Source: an uncultured Alistipes sp. (GTDB lineage: Bacteria; Bacteroidota; Bacteroidia; Bacteroidales; Rikenellaceae). From it: 64,000 bases of DNA. Both the position numbers and the translations under genes were made by a program. The stretch lies in contig URBK01000009.1 in assembly GCA_900546065.1 (NCBI GenBank), positions 34,942 to 98,941 on the forward strand. Direction: 5' to 3'. How positions within the stretch are numbered: position 1 is the first letter of the stretch; each line of letters begins with the position of its first letter. This document shows positions 39,342 through 48,404 of this stretch, one piece after another. Below the pieces are notes generated by a model. It was given only the letters and a program-made list of their open reading frames with translations. It was not told where the DNA came from and did no database searches.

Positions 39342-39372
39342 CAAAGATACCCTTTTTTCAGTGCGAAACAAA
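39342..39372 (-). promoter_or_regulatory. Promoter for rbsK
   Basis: Minus strand TTTG (39369-39372), 19-base spacer, TATCTTTG (39342-39349); start site about 15 bases before the ATG at 39321. The -33 element abuts the terminator of the upstream gene. Confidence 0.7.
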
Positions 39373-39373
39373 A

Positions 39374-39406
39374 CATGCGGGCGATGATTCCCGCAACGCC
39401 CGCATG
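39374..39406 (-). terminator. Intrinsic terminator of the S41 peptidase gene
   Basis: Perfect 10-bp stem CATGCGGGCG / CGCCCGCATG, 13-base loop; on the minus strand it is followed by TTTTGTTT. Confidence 0.75.
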
Positions 39407-39441
39407 CATACATCCGTATAATTCAAAACCACGACGAATCA

Positions 39442-40911
39442 CTACAACCGCAGAATACGGCGGAAGCAGGCATCGTGGTTGCAAAGAAAATCCTCACCGT
39501 ATATATCCTCATCCGTTTCGTAATACGGGGCATAAAACTTCTTGAAGCTGCGTACCGGCACCTCGACATCGACACGACCCATATAACAATCCTCGGGGTG
39601 TCCCTCTCGCGCCCTCGTCACCTCCAGCGCCAGAGGTATGCGATAAACTATCTTCGAGTGGTCGAGGAATCCGGGCATGGGCGTTGTCCCCACCCCGAGC
39701 AGGAAACCCGACCTCTGGCCTACGCTCACCAGACGGTCATCCACGGCACAAGCCGAGAGCAGCGACCCCGTCGAAGAGTAGCACCTGTCGGCATCGAATA
39801 TGACATATATCTTACCGCCATAATGGAGCGATCTCTCCAAAGGCTCGATTCTATAGGTCACCGGCACGGCATAGAGCGTATCGCGGCCATAGACCACACG
39901 TTCGACATCCGCCCCCATCTCCTCGGCGCGCCAGCGCTCCTTGAAAGCCATGCGGCAGTCGGGCGCGATCGTCCGGTCTGTTATCGCAGCCAAAAGGTAC
40001 ATCCACGCCATGTCGTTGCCGCCGCCGTTGCCGCGTACGTCTATCACAACCTTGTTTATACGGCGGCCCGCATAGGCATGCATCTGCTCGCATATCTCGG
40101 CGCTCATCTGCAGCGACATCGACGGCAGACGCACGAACAGTATGCCGTCGCGCTCGAAGTAGCGCACGCCGCGGAAACCCGCATTGGAGCTAGTTCTCAC
40201 CTCCGTGCGGGTCCCGTCGAGATCCACCGTGTGCGTACGTCCGCCGTGGCGGATCGTCCACGTATTACGGTCGGCAGCGCCGATGGTGCGCGGGTCATTC
40301 AGATTGACCGTATAGAACTTGCCGCGCTTCCAGTCCCACAGCGTATTGGCCTGCATGCGCATATTGGCTCCCGCGGCATATTCGTCGATCGGTATGCCGC
40401 CCACGGCCAGAAGGCGAGCCCCCGACGGCACGACCTCCTCGCCTGTCTCGGCATCGACCTGCCGCAGCGTATAGTAACGGCCGCCGACATACTTCACGGC
40501 ACGTTTCTGGTCATATCCGAAGATATTATAACGCTTCGACCACTCGCTCGTTATTGCCGACTCCTCGCGGCACCACGACTCCCACGACAGGCTGACGTGC
40601 AGGTCGTTGCAGGCGAACATCATCTGCATGATGATGCTGAAGAAGCCCGCCTCGCATGTCACCGTATCGATGGCGCCGCGCAGGTCGTTGATACGACCGT
40701 AGGCATCGTATCCCGTAACCAGACGCTGCACCTCGCCGTGAGGCCAATATTTGTGCAGTACCATGCGCAGGCTGTCGTAATCCATATACATCTGCTCCTT
40801 CGTCAGTTTAGGCAGCTCCCGCTGCTGTGCAGCGGCACGCCACGGAAACGGCAGCCATGCCGCAGCAACCATAACGGCCACAACCGCCGCACGCAGACCA
40901 CGCCGCCGCAT
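39442..40911 (-). CDS. S41 family (C-terminal processing) peptidase-like protein, exported
   Basis: 489 residues from ATG 40911 (MRRRGLRAAVVAVMVAAAW, a signal peptide); an ATG at 40956 would add 15 residues. A PDZ-like part lies around 170-280. The S41 core includes ILFVRLPSMS, KVVIDVRGNGGGNDMAW and DRCYSSTGSLLSACAV, where the Ser in the SSTGS region is the expected nucleophile. Periplasmic or secreted protease; substrate unknown. The CTP Lys is not obvious, so activity is not certain. Transcribed alone. Confidence 0.75.
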   Translation of the reverse strand: MRRRGLRAAVVAVMVAAAWLPFPWRAAAQQRELPKLTKEQMYMDYDSLRMVLHKYWPHGEVQRLVTGYDAYGRINDLRGAIDTVTCEAGFFSIIMQMMFACNDLHVSLSWESWCREESAITSEWSKRYNIFGYDQKRAVKYVGGRYYTLRQVDAETGEEVVPSGARLLAVGGIPIDEYAAGANMRMQANTLWDWKRGKFYTVNLNDPRTIGAADRNTWTIRHGGRTHTVDLDGTRTEVRTSSNAGFRGVRYFERDGILFVRLPSMSLQMSAEICEQMHAYAGRRINKVVIDVRGNGGGNDMAWMYLLAAITDRTIAPDCRMAFKERWRAEEMGADVERVVYGRDTLYAVPVTYRIEPLERSLHYGGKIYVIFDADRCYSSTGSLLSACAVDDRLVSVGQRSGFLLGVGTTPMPGFLDHSKIVYRIPLALEVTRAREGHPEDCYMGRVDVEVPVRSFKKFYAPYYETDEDIYGEDFLCNHDACFRRILRL

Positions 40912-41060
40912 AACACCGCACGGGCGGCTTGCACCGCATTCGCAAAAGTTTCTCATAAGTACAATATTTAAGGTTGGTAAAATCTATTCCGCCTATTCTT
41001 GTCCCATATATCTTGGCGCAAAAATCCCCCGCCGGATACATCTTGTGTGTATAAAATAGT

Positions 41061-41107
41061 CAAGTCCCCACCCCTCAACGATATACGTCTCCGAGGGGGG
41101 GGGACTT
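41061..41107 (-). terminator. Intrinsic terminator of the deoD-nagB operon
   Basis: Stem CAAGTCCCCACCCCTC / GAGGGGGGGGGACTTG with one mismatch; on the minus strand it is followed by ACTATTTTAT. It contains a run of nine G (41095-41103). Confidence 0.75.
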
Positions 41108-41128
41108 GCCGATAAGCCGACAGATCCG

Positions 41129-41839
41129 TCAGATTATGCCGAAGGCGATATCCATCATATTCGTGAAGCTCGTCTGGCGCTCCTCGGCCGAGCAAGCCTC
41201 GCCCGTAACCAGAGAGTCCGATATGGTGCATATACAGAGCGCCTCGCCGCCGCAGCGCGCAGCATTCATATAGAGCGCCGCCGCCTCCATCTCAACAGCC
41301 AGCACGCCCATCTTCTGCCACTGTTTCCAGCTGTCGGCATCATCGCCGTAGAAGAAGTCGCTTGCCAGAATGTTGCCAACCTTGTAGCGCACACCCAGCT
41401 CCTCGGCCTTCTCGACGGCGGCACGCACAAGCCCGAAATCCGCAATCGGGGCGAACGTACCCGGCAGGCCGTACTGCGAGGCGTAGTTCGAGTCGGTGCA
41501 TGATCCCATGCCTATAACGACGTCACCCATCTTCACGCCCGCGTTGATCGAGCCGGCAGAGCCCGTACGGATAATACGCTTGACGCCGTAGAAGTTGAAC
41601 AGTTCGTATGAATAGATGCCTATCGACGGCATACCCATGCCGTGTCCCTGCACCGAGACGCGCTTGCCCTTATATGTTCCCGTAAAGCCCAGCATACCGC
41701 GCACGGCATTGTACTGAACGGGGTTCTCCAGAAAACGCTCCGCCATGAACTTGGCGCGCAGCGGGTCGCCCGCCATAATGACGCGGTCGGCGATCTCGCC
41801 CTCGCGAGCCCCTATGTGAGGCGTAGGTACCTTTGCCAT
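41129..41839 (-). CDS. deoD: Purine-nucleoside phosphorylase, DeoD type
   Basis: 236 residues. Blocks [44 protein letters not shown] and [12 protein letters not shown] are diagnostic of hexameric PNP. It splits purine nucleosides with phosphate. Third gene of the minus-strand operon after the NagB-like fusion and nagB; gap to nagB is 11 bases. Confidence 0.95.
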   Translation of the reverse strand: MAKVPTPHIGAREGEIADRVIMAGDPLRAKFMAERFLENPVQYNAVRGMLGFTGTYKGKRVSVQGHGMGMPSIGIYSYELFNFYGVKRIIRTGSAGSINAGVKMGDVVIGMGSCTDSNYASQYGLPGTFAPIADFGLVRAAVEKAEELGVRYKVGNILASDFFYGDDADSWKQWQKMGVLAVEMEAAALYMNAARCGGEALCICTISDSLVTGEACSAEERQTSFTNMMDIAFGII

Positions 41840-41850
41840 ATCTGACTTCT

Positions 41851-42642
41851 TTACAGGTTGTTTTTCTCTATATCCTTGAAATAGCGGTAGGTATTGACCT
41901 TAAGCTCGCCCACGGCCGGCTCGTCGCATACGAGCACGCCCTTCGAGTGTGTCTGCAGGGCCGTGATCGTCCATGCGTGCGACAGGGCACCCTCGACGCA
42001 CTGCTGCACGGCACGCGCCTTCTTGTGCCCCAAAGCCAGCACCATGACTTCGTTTGCCGAACATACCGTCCCCACGCCTACCGTCAGCGCCAGTTTGGGC
42101 ACCTTCGTCACGTCGCCACCGAAGAAACGCGAGTTGACGATAATCGTATCCTCCGTGAGGGTCTTCACGCGGGTACGCGAGTCGAGCGACGAGAAGGGCT
42201 CGTTGAAGGCCAGATGGCCATCCTCCCCCACGCCGCCGATAAAGAGGTCGATACCCCCTGCCTCGGCGATGCGCCGCTCATAGTCGTCACACTCGGCCTG
42301 AAGATCGGCCGCATTGCCGTTCAGAATATTGACATTGTCGCGCTTGATGTCGATATGCGAGAAGAAGTTGTTCCACATGAACGAGTGGTAGCTCTCGGGA
42401 TGCTCCTCCGGAAGGCCGACATATTCGTCCATATTGAACGTAATGACATTGGCGAACGACACCTTGCCCGCCTTGTTCAGCTTGATAAGCTCGGCATACA
42501 TACCCAGAGGCGTAGAACCCGTAGGCAGTCCCAGCACAAATGGCTTGCCGCTCACGGCAGCCTTGGCATTGATCCTCTCGGCAACATGCTCCGCAGCCCA
42601 ACGGCTCGCCTCGGCGGCCGTATTCTCTATGATCAGTCTCAT
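41851..42642 (-). CDS. nagB: Glucosamine-6-phosphate deaminase
   Basis: 263 residues. The catalytic set is complete and even keeps the E. coli numbering: Asp72 in FNMDEYVGL, and Asp141, His143 and Glu148 in [14 protein letters not shown]. It converts GlcN6P to fructose-6-phosphate and ammonia. It sits 15 bases after a degenerate NagB-like fusion gene, so the operon holds one intact and one altered copy of the fold. Confidence 0.96.
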   Translation of the reverse strand: MRLIIENTAAEASRWAAEHVAERINAKAAVSGKPFVLGLPTGSTPLGMYAELIKLNKAGKVSFANVITFNMDEYVGLPEEHPESYHSFMWNNFFSHIDIKRDNVNILNGNAADLQAECDDYERRIAEAGGIDLFIGGVGEDGHLAFNEPFSSLDSRTRVKTLTEDTIIVNSRFFGGDVTKVPKLALTVGVGTVCSANEVMVLALGHKKARAVQQCVEGALSHAWTITALQTHSKGVLVCDEPAVGELKVNTYRYFKDIEKNNL

Positions 42643-42657
42643 AATTCAGGTTTGTTT

Positions 42658-44592
42658 TTACAGTTTCATCTTTACGAACACCTCTATTGCCTGATATTCG
42701 GCCATGCCCAACATATCGTACAGGCGGGCCGTATTCTGCGTACGCTCCTCGGCCCTCTGCCAGAATTCGCGCGTATCGTCTCCCGGGAACGGAACGATAT
42801 CCTTCTGCGAGAGGTGGCGGTAGATGGCGTGACGCTTCTTGACCATCTCGTCGGGGCTCAAGGGCACTGCCATGTCGACCATACCGATCTCCCACTCCAT
42901 CCATGCGCCGCGGTAGAGCCATACGACGCAATGCTTCAGCCACTCCTCACCCTCGAGACGGCTCAGAGCCTCCAGAACAGCCTCCGTGCAGACACGGTGC
43001 GTACCGTGCGGATCGGCAAGATCGCCCGCAAGATATATCTGATGCGGCTTGACCTTCTGCAGAAGGTCGATGATGATCTCGATATCCTTATCCGTACGCT
43101 GCCCCTTCTTGATACCGCCCGTCTCATAGAACGGCAGGTTGAGGAAGTGGGCATTCGTATTCTCGTTCAGACCGAACGAACGCACCGCGGCACGCGCCTC
43201 GGCACGACGTATCGCCCCCTTGACATCGAGCAGCGCACGCGGCTCGGGCTCGCCCTTCTTCTTCGAGGCGATGATCTTGCGCACCTCCTCCACATGGTCG
43301 CCCAGACCCAACTCGCGTGCCGTGTCGAGATTCTGTATCACCACATCGTCATGCACGGCCACATTGCCCGAGGTCTCGTATGCCACATGCACGTCGTGTC
43401 CCTGCTCCACAAGGCGGATAAAGGTTCCGCCCATCGAGATCACATCGTCGTCGGGGTGCGGCGAGAAGATAACCACACGCTTCGGGAACGGCGTCGACGG
43501 CACGGGACGCGTCGAGTCGTCAGCATTGGGTTTGCCTCCCGGCCAGCCGGTAATCGTATGCTGCAGGTCGTTGAAGACCTTGATATTGACTGCGTCGTAC
43601 GAGATACCGACGGCATCGAGCAGCGCTCCCAGCGAGTTTTCGATATAGTCCTTATATGTGAGTTTCAATATAGGCTTCTTGACCACACCGCAAAGCCATA
43701 CCACAGCCTTGCGAACCAGACGCGGCGTCCAGTTGCATGGTCCGACAAGCCACGGGGCCTTCTTGGCCGTAAGGCAGTCGGCCGCAGGGTCATCCACCAC
43801 AGCCTCGATATTGGGGTGGTTCTGCAACATCGACGCGGGAATGAGCGGCGTGGCCTCGCCCTCAACAACCTTGCGCACGATCTCGGCCTTGTCCTCGCCC
43901 CAAGCCATGATGACGATCTTCTTGGCATTCATAACCGTATTCAGGCCCATCGTAATGGCCATCTTGGGCGTATTCTCGATGCCGAAGAAGAGACCGGCCT
44001 GAGCCTTGCGCGACTGGTAAGTCAGCTGCACCATGCGCGTGATAGACTTGGCGTATGATCCCGGCTCGTTGAATCCGATCTGGCCCTGAATACCGAAACC
44101 GATAACCATAAGGTCGATGTTGCGCGCCATGTGGTCATACTCGGCACAATACTCCGACACCTTCTCAACGGGCACCGAGCCGTCGATTATATGCACATTC
44201 TCGGGCTTGATGTCGACATGGCTCAGGAAATCCTCGTGAATACGATAGTTGCGGCTCTGCTGCTCTGTCGCCTTGATGGGATAGAACTCGTCGAGGCTGT
44301 AGACCTCAACGCCCTGAAACGACACCTCGCGTCGCTGATAACGCTTAACCAGCTCACGGTATACGCCCAGCGGCGTCTGTCCCGTCGTAAGACCGAGAGC
44401 GAAGAGACGCTTGCCGCCGTTCTCCTCATGCTCGCGGATAGCCTCCACGATCATGTCGGCAACATAATTAACGCCGTCGCCCTCCGATTCGAAGATCGAA
44501 GTGGGGATCTTCTCGTAACGATGGATGATATCCTTGGGCGTGCCTTCGATTATGAGGCCTCCGTCCTGAGGTAATGAATACTTGCTTTTCAT
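42658..44592 (-). CDS. NagB-like domain fused to a PIG-L/LmbE deacetylase domain
   Basis: 644 residues. Residues ~30-300 are a NagB-like (isomerase-deaminase) fold: SLDEFYPI keeps Asp101, but the site equal to Asp141/His143 of NagB reads GFGIQGQIGFNEP, with Gln169 and Gln171 in place of Asp and His; Glu176 remains. Residues ~370-640 are a PIG-L zinc deacetylase with SPHPDDD (His379, Asp381, Asp382) and DPHGTH. The deacetylase half looks active. The NagB half is probably a changed enzyme or a sensor. First gene of the nagB-deoD operon. Such fusions are known in Bacteroidetes. Confidence 0.88.
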   Translation of the reverse strand: MKSKYSLPQDGGLIIEGTPKDIIHRYEKIPTSIFESEGDGVNYVADMIVEAIREHEENGGKRLFALGLTTGQTPLGVYRELVKRYQRREVSFQGVEVYSLDEFYPIKATEQQSRNYRIHEDFLSHVDIKPENVHIIDGSVPVEKVSEYCAEYDHMARNIDLMVIGFGIQGQIGFNEPGSYAKSITRMVQLTYQSRKAQAGLFFGIENTPKMAITMGLNTVMNAKKIVIMAWGEDKAEIVRKVVEGEATPLIPASMLQNHPNIEAVVDDPAADCLTAKKAPWLVGPCNWTPRLVRKAVVWLCGVVKKPILKLTYKDYIENSLGALLDAVGISYDAVNIKVFNDLQHTITGWPGGKPNADDSTRPVPSTPFPKRVVIFSPHPDDDVISMGGTFIRLVEQGHDVHVAYETSGNVAVHDDVVIQNLDTARELGLGDHVEEVRKIIASKKKGEPEPRALLDVKGAIRRAEARAAVRSFGLNENTNAHFLNLPFYETGGIKKGQRTDKDIEIIIDLLQKVKPHQIYLAGDLADPHGTHRVCTEAVLEALSRLEGEEWLKHCVVWLYRGAWMEWEIGMVDMAVPLSPDEMVKKRHAIYRHLSQKDIVPFPGDDTREFWQRAEERTQNTARLYDMLGMAEYQAIEVFVKMKL

Positions 44593-44695
44593 GATTTTTA
44601 CCTATTTGATATTAAACACATTCGTCCGTTCCAAGGCACGTCTTCCGCACGCTGCACCCAGCTCTGTTTGCCCAAAGGGCATCAAGCCCTATTTG

Positions 44696-44703
44696 CAAAT
44701 TTA
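44696..44703 (-). promoter_or_regulatory. -7 box for the NagB-fusion operon
   Basis: Minus strand TAAATTTG fits TAnnTTTG, about 100 bases before the ATG at 44592. No clear -33 element. The 451-base gap 44593-45043 holds this and the opposing glycerophosphodiesterase promoter and no gene that I can support. Confidence 0.5.
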
Positions 44704-44964
44704 GGAATTTATTTTCATATCTCCCTGACTATAGAGATAAAATATTGTAACAAAAATGCACATTTTCGGCTAAAATTATATTGCCGGCACGCCGAGGAGC
44801 ATAAAAAAGAAAACCTTTCCACCTTTAATTCTCTACACGGCCGTCCGTATCGGACTGTCAGCGACACCGCAAGGCAGACAGGTGTTTATACCGCAACCGA
44901 AGGCCGAGAAGCTTTTTCGTAAAAATATAACACCGCCGCCGCGACTTTTTGAGAAATATTGTGC

Positions 44965-44972
44965 TATCTTTG
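44965..44972 (+). promoter_or_regulatory. -7 box for the glycerophosphodiesterase gene
   Basis: TATCTTTG matches the consensus; start site near 44979, about 65 bases before ATG 45044. A TTTG at 44948-44951 is closer (13 bases) than the usual spacing. Confidence 0.5.
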
Positions 44973-45043
44973 TTTTGCATTTCGGTTCGAAACCGATTCG
45001 CAATGCACCGCTTGACAAGACTGAACCACAAAACACGAATAAC

Positions 45044-45802
45044 ATGAAAAAGATCCTCATGCTGACATTGGGTCTTCTCGCCGCAACGGCGATAAGCGCT
45101 CAGACACAGGTCATAGCCCACCGCGGCTACCACGCCAAAAGCGGCTCTTACGACAACACAATCTCAAGTCTCAAGAATGCGCAGGATCTGGGCATCTACG
45201 GCTCGGAGTGCGACGTGAACGAGACTGCGGACGGCGTGCTGGTCGTCATACACGGCCCCATGCACGGCAAACTGAATGTCCAGCAGAACGACTATGCTAC
45301 CGTTCATGCGCAGGCCCTCGCCAACGGTGAGCGCATCCCAACGCTGGACGAATATCTCGAGCAGACGGCTAAGGATAAAGCCACGAAACTAATCATCGAG
45401 ATAAAGGATCATCCGACGCCCCAGCAGGAGACGCGCGTGGTGAAGAAGACGCTCGCCGCCGTCAAGAAGTACAAGCTCCAGAACCAAGTCGAGTACATAG
45501 CCTTCCGCCAGCACGTATGCGACGAACTTGTCAAGTACGCACCCAAGGGCACCAAGATCGCATATCTGAACGGTACGCTTACGCCCGAATACTGCAAGGG
45601 TCTGGGATATACGGGTATCGACTACAATATCGGCACGATGAAGAAGCGTCCCGAGTGGATCAAGCAATGCCATGACCTCGGCCTGACGGTGAACGTATGG
45701 ACCGTAAACGACACCGAGAACCTGCAGTGGTGCATCGACAACGGCGTCGACTACATCACAACCGACAATCCTGTCGAGGCAAAACGCCTGCTCGGCAAAT
45801 AA
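45044..45802 (+). CDS. Exported glycerophosphodiester phosphodiesterase family protein
   Basis: 252 residues from ATG 45044 with a clean signal peptide (MKKILMLTLGLLAATAISAQ). The GDPD TIM barrel has the catalytic His in IAHRGYH, ECDVNETADGVLVVIHG (a Glu/Asp/His set), IIEIKDH and the closing VNVWTVNDTENLQWCIDNGVDYITTDNP. It hydrolyses glycerophosphodiesters outside the cytoplasm. It stands alone. The upstream frame to 44882 covers the promoter and is not used. Confidence 0.88.
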   Translation: MKKILMLTLGLLAATAISAQTQVIAHRGYHAKSGSYDNTISSLKNAQDLGIYGSECDVNETADGVLVVIHGPMHGKLNVQQNDYATVHAQALANGERIPTLDEYLEQTAKDKATKLIIEIKDHPTPQQETRVVKKTLAAVKKYKLQNQVEYIAFRQHVCDELVKYAPKGTKIAYLNGTLTPEYCKGLGYTGIDYNIGTMKKRPEWIKQCHDLGLTVNVWTVNDTENLQWCIDNGVDYITTDNPVEAKRLLGK

Positions 45803-45826
45803 CCTTACGACAAACAATACTACACA

Positions 45827-45866
45827 GCGGCGCAGACCACCCGTCACAGGCGGAGATTTGCGCCGC
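45827..45866 (+). terminator. Weak hairpin after the glycerophosphodiesterase gene
   Basis: Eight-base-pair stem GCGGCGCA / TGCGCCGC with a 24-base loop and no T-run. Possible terminator or stability element. The rest of the gap to 45981 shows nothing that I recognise. Confidence 0.35.
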
Positions 45867-45981
45867 GTCATATACGTATGCACATACGTTTCACCGAATG
45901 CGGCACACTGTCATACACGCGGAAAAATATGGCAATCAAGCATGCGGTATGTTAAATTTAGGTTAACAAACCACGCCGTTA

Positions 45982-46012
45982 TTGACCGCCGCAAGCCATT
46001 GAGCTATCTTTG
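45982..46012 (+). promoter_or_regulatory. Promoter of the PiT-NCS2 unit
   Basis: TTG (45982-45984), 20-base spacer, TATCTTTG (46005-46012). Start site near 46019, leaving a leader of about 165 bases to the ATG at 46185. Confidence 0.65.
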
Positions 46013-46184
46013 TTAGGAGATTCGGGACTCTGCCGCAAGTCTCTCCCACCCAACCGTAACCCAACCATACGTCAAACGGCGGCACTAACGCCTGACGGCG
46101 CGGGAACGGCTCGCGGCGGCGGGATACATGCGCACCGCACCGATAACGTGCGGCCCGCGCGCCGCCCGCGTGAAGACTTTCGGC

Positions 46185-48404
46185 ATGGAATTCATCTACA
46201 CATTCATGCTCGCGGCGATGGTACTGCTCGCCGTTACGGGCCTGTTCATCGGCGTCATGAACGATGCCGCCAACTTCCTCAATTCCGCCATCGCCTCAAA
46301 GGCCGCTCCCCTGCGTATAATCATGGCCGTAGCCTCGTTCGGCATCATCATAGGCGCCATAACCTCCAGCGGCATGATGGAGGTGGCACGCAGCGGAATG
46401 TTCCACCCCGAACTGTTCACCTTCCGCGAGGTGATGATACTCTACCTCTCGGTCATGCTGGCAAACATCATCCTGCTCGACATATACAACACGCTGGGCC
46501 TTCCGACCTCGACAACCGTAGCTCTGGTCTTCTGCCTGCTCGGCGCCGCCATAGCCGCCTCGACCGTACAGATAGCCGCCGACCCCGCAGCTACGGCCGC
46601 CGACCTCGGGCAATACATCAACTCGGCACGCGCCATGGCCATCGTCGCCGGAATAGTCCTCTCGGTAGTCATAGCATTCGCCTGCGGCGCCGTCGTCATG
46701 TATCTGTCACGACTGCTATTCTCGTTCCGATACCGCCGCCCGTTCAACCGCTTCGGCGCCGCATGGTGCGGAATATCGGTCACGGCAATCATATATTTCG
46801 CACTCTTCAAGGGCCTCAGAGGCGTTCTGGCCGGATCGCTCGTCATACAATACGTCGAGCACAACCTGCTGTTCTCACTCTTCATTCTGTGGTGCATAAG
46901 TTCCGCCGTGCTCTTCTTCCTTCAGCGATTCAAGGTAAACATCCTCAAGGTCAACATTCTGGCCGGTACATTCGCTCTCGCTCTGGCCTTCGCCGGAAAC
47001 GACCTCGTCAACTTCATAGGCGTACCCGTCGCGGGCTTCGACTCCTACATGCTCGCCCGCGAGAGCGGCGATACGGCCATGCACATGGGAGCACTGGCCG
47101 GTCCCGTAGCCGCAAAGGTCTACCTGCTGCTCGGAGCCGCCGCCATCATGATAATCACGCTGTGGACATCGCGCCGCGCCCTCTCGGTAAGCCGCACCGA
47201 ACTCTCGCTCTCGAACCAGAGCGAGGTGCGCGAACAATATGGCTCGACGCCACTCTCACGCGCATTGGTACGCATAGTCATGGGCATTAACGGCATCTAC
47301 GCGAGAGTCGTGCCGCAGGGTCTGCGACAAACTGTTGCCGCGCGCTTCGAACGCCTGCCGGAGCAGAGCCGCGACGGGGCCTCGTATGACCTTATCCGCG
47401 CCACCGTCAACCTCACCACCGCAGCCATACTAATCTCGATAGCCACATCGATGAAACTGCCGCTGTCGACCACATACGTATGTTTCATGGTCTCGATGGG
47501 ATCGTCGCTCGCAGACCGTGCATGGGGCCGCGAGAGCGCCGTATATCGCATATCGGGCGTATTGACCGTGGTGTCGGGGTGGTTCATTACAGGTCTCGGA
47601 GCGTTGGCCATAGCCTTCGGCGTAGGGCTCGCGCTCTTCTACGGCGGCAACATAGCCATCGTGGCCGTGACGCTGCTGTGCGGATGGATGCTCTTCCGCA
47701 GCAACCGCCGCAAAAACCGTCAGGCCGCAGAAAAGAGCCTTCAGGCGGCCGACCCGCAGAATATGGACGAGGCCGTGAGGGCTACGCTTGACGATGTGAC
47801 CCGCACCATGCGCCAAACTACAAAGATATATTACCGCACGCTCATAGCCGTCTTCCGCGAGAACCGCAAGGCGCTCAAGGAGGTGGTACAACAGAGTGAA
47901 GAACTGTACGAGGCGTCGCGCGAGCGGAAATACGGTCTCATGGCCATGCTCGCGCGCATGAAGGAGAACGAGATGAACATGGCGCAGTACTACGTGCAGG
48001 TGGTCGACTACATGGGTGAAATAGCCAAGGCGCTGCTGCACATAACGCGTCCCTGCTTCGAGCACATAGACAACAATCATGAGGGTCTGTCGAACGAGCA
48101 GGTGGAGGATCTGATGCACATAAACGACGAGGTGGAGACCATCTTCGCACGTATGAACACCATGCTGCAACATAACGACTATGCCGACTTCGACGCCATA
48201 GTCGAGTTGCGCGACGAACTCTTCGAATCGATATCGGAGGCCATAGCCAACCAGCTGCGGCGTATCCGCACACGGAAGACCTCGACAAAGGCCAACATGC
48301 TGTATCTGAATATTCTGAGCGAGACGAAGACCATCGTGCTTCAATCGCGCAATCTGGTCAAGTCGCAAAGATATTTCCTCGAACACAAAACACGACAAAA
48401 ATGA
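46185..48404 (+). CDS. Inorganic phosphate transporter (PiT) with C-terminal PhoU-like domain
   Basis: 739 residues from ATG 46185 (MEFIYTFMLAAMVLL); the frame from 46128 adds 19 unlikely residues. The duplicated PiT signature is visible: GVMNDAANFLNSAIASKAA near the start and LPLSTTYVCFMVSMGSSLADRAWG near residue 430. About 10-12 helices end around residue 515. The last ~190 residues are helical and charged with repeated heptads, like PhoU/DUF47. Likely Na+ or H+ driven phosphate uptake. Overlaps the next gene by 4 bases (ATGA). Confidence 0.88.
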   Translation: MEFIYTFMLAAMVLLAVTGLFIGVMNDAANFLNSAIASKAAPLRIIMAVASFGIIIGAITSSGMMEVARSGMFHPELFTFREVMILYLSVMLANIILLDIYNTLGLPTSTTVALVFCLLGAAIAASTVQIAADPAATAADLGQYINSARAMAIVAGIVLSVVIAFACGAVVMYLSRLLFSFRYRRPFNRFGAAWCGISVTAIIYFALFKGLRGVLAGSLVIQYVEHNLLFSLFILWCISSAVLFFLQRFKVNILKVNILAGTFALALAFAGNDLVNFIGVPVAGFDSYMLARESGDTAMHMGALAGPVAAKVYLLLGAAAIMIITLWTSRRALSVSRTELSLSNQSEVREQYGSTPLSRALVRIVMGINGIYARVVPQGLRQTVAARFERLPEQSRDGASYDLIRATVNLTTAAILISIATSMKLPLSTTYVCFMVSMGSSLADRAWGRESAVYRISGVLTVVSGWFITGLGALAIAFGVGLALFYGGNIAIVAVTLLCGWMLFRSNRRKNRQAAEKSLQAADPQNMDEAVRATLDDVTRTMRQTTKIYYRTLIAVFRENRKALKEVVQQSEELYEASRERKYGLMAMLARMKENEMNMAQYYVQVVDYMGEIAKALLHITRPCFEHIDNNHEGLSNEQVEDLMHINDEVETIFARMNTMLQHNDYADFDAIVELRDELFESISEAIANQLRRIRTRKTSTKANMLYLNILSETKTIVLQSRNLVKSQRYFLEHKTRQK

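Noticed and set aside
41095..41103. Run of nine G as a phase-variable tract
   Set aside because: It is part of a terminator stem after deoD, not within a gene or promoter spacer.
41833..44058. 741-codon open frame on the plus strand
   Set aside because: Antisense to nagB and the NagB/PIG-L fusion; its translation shows no family motif.
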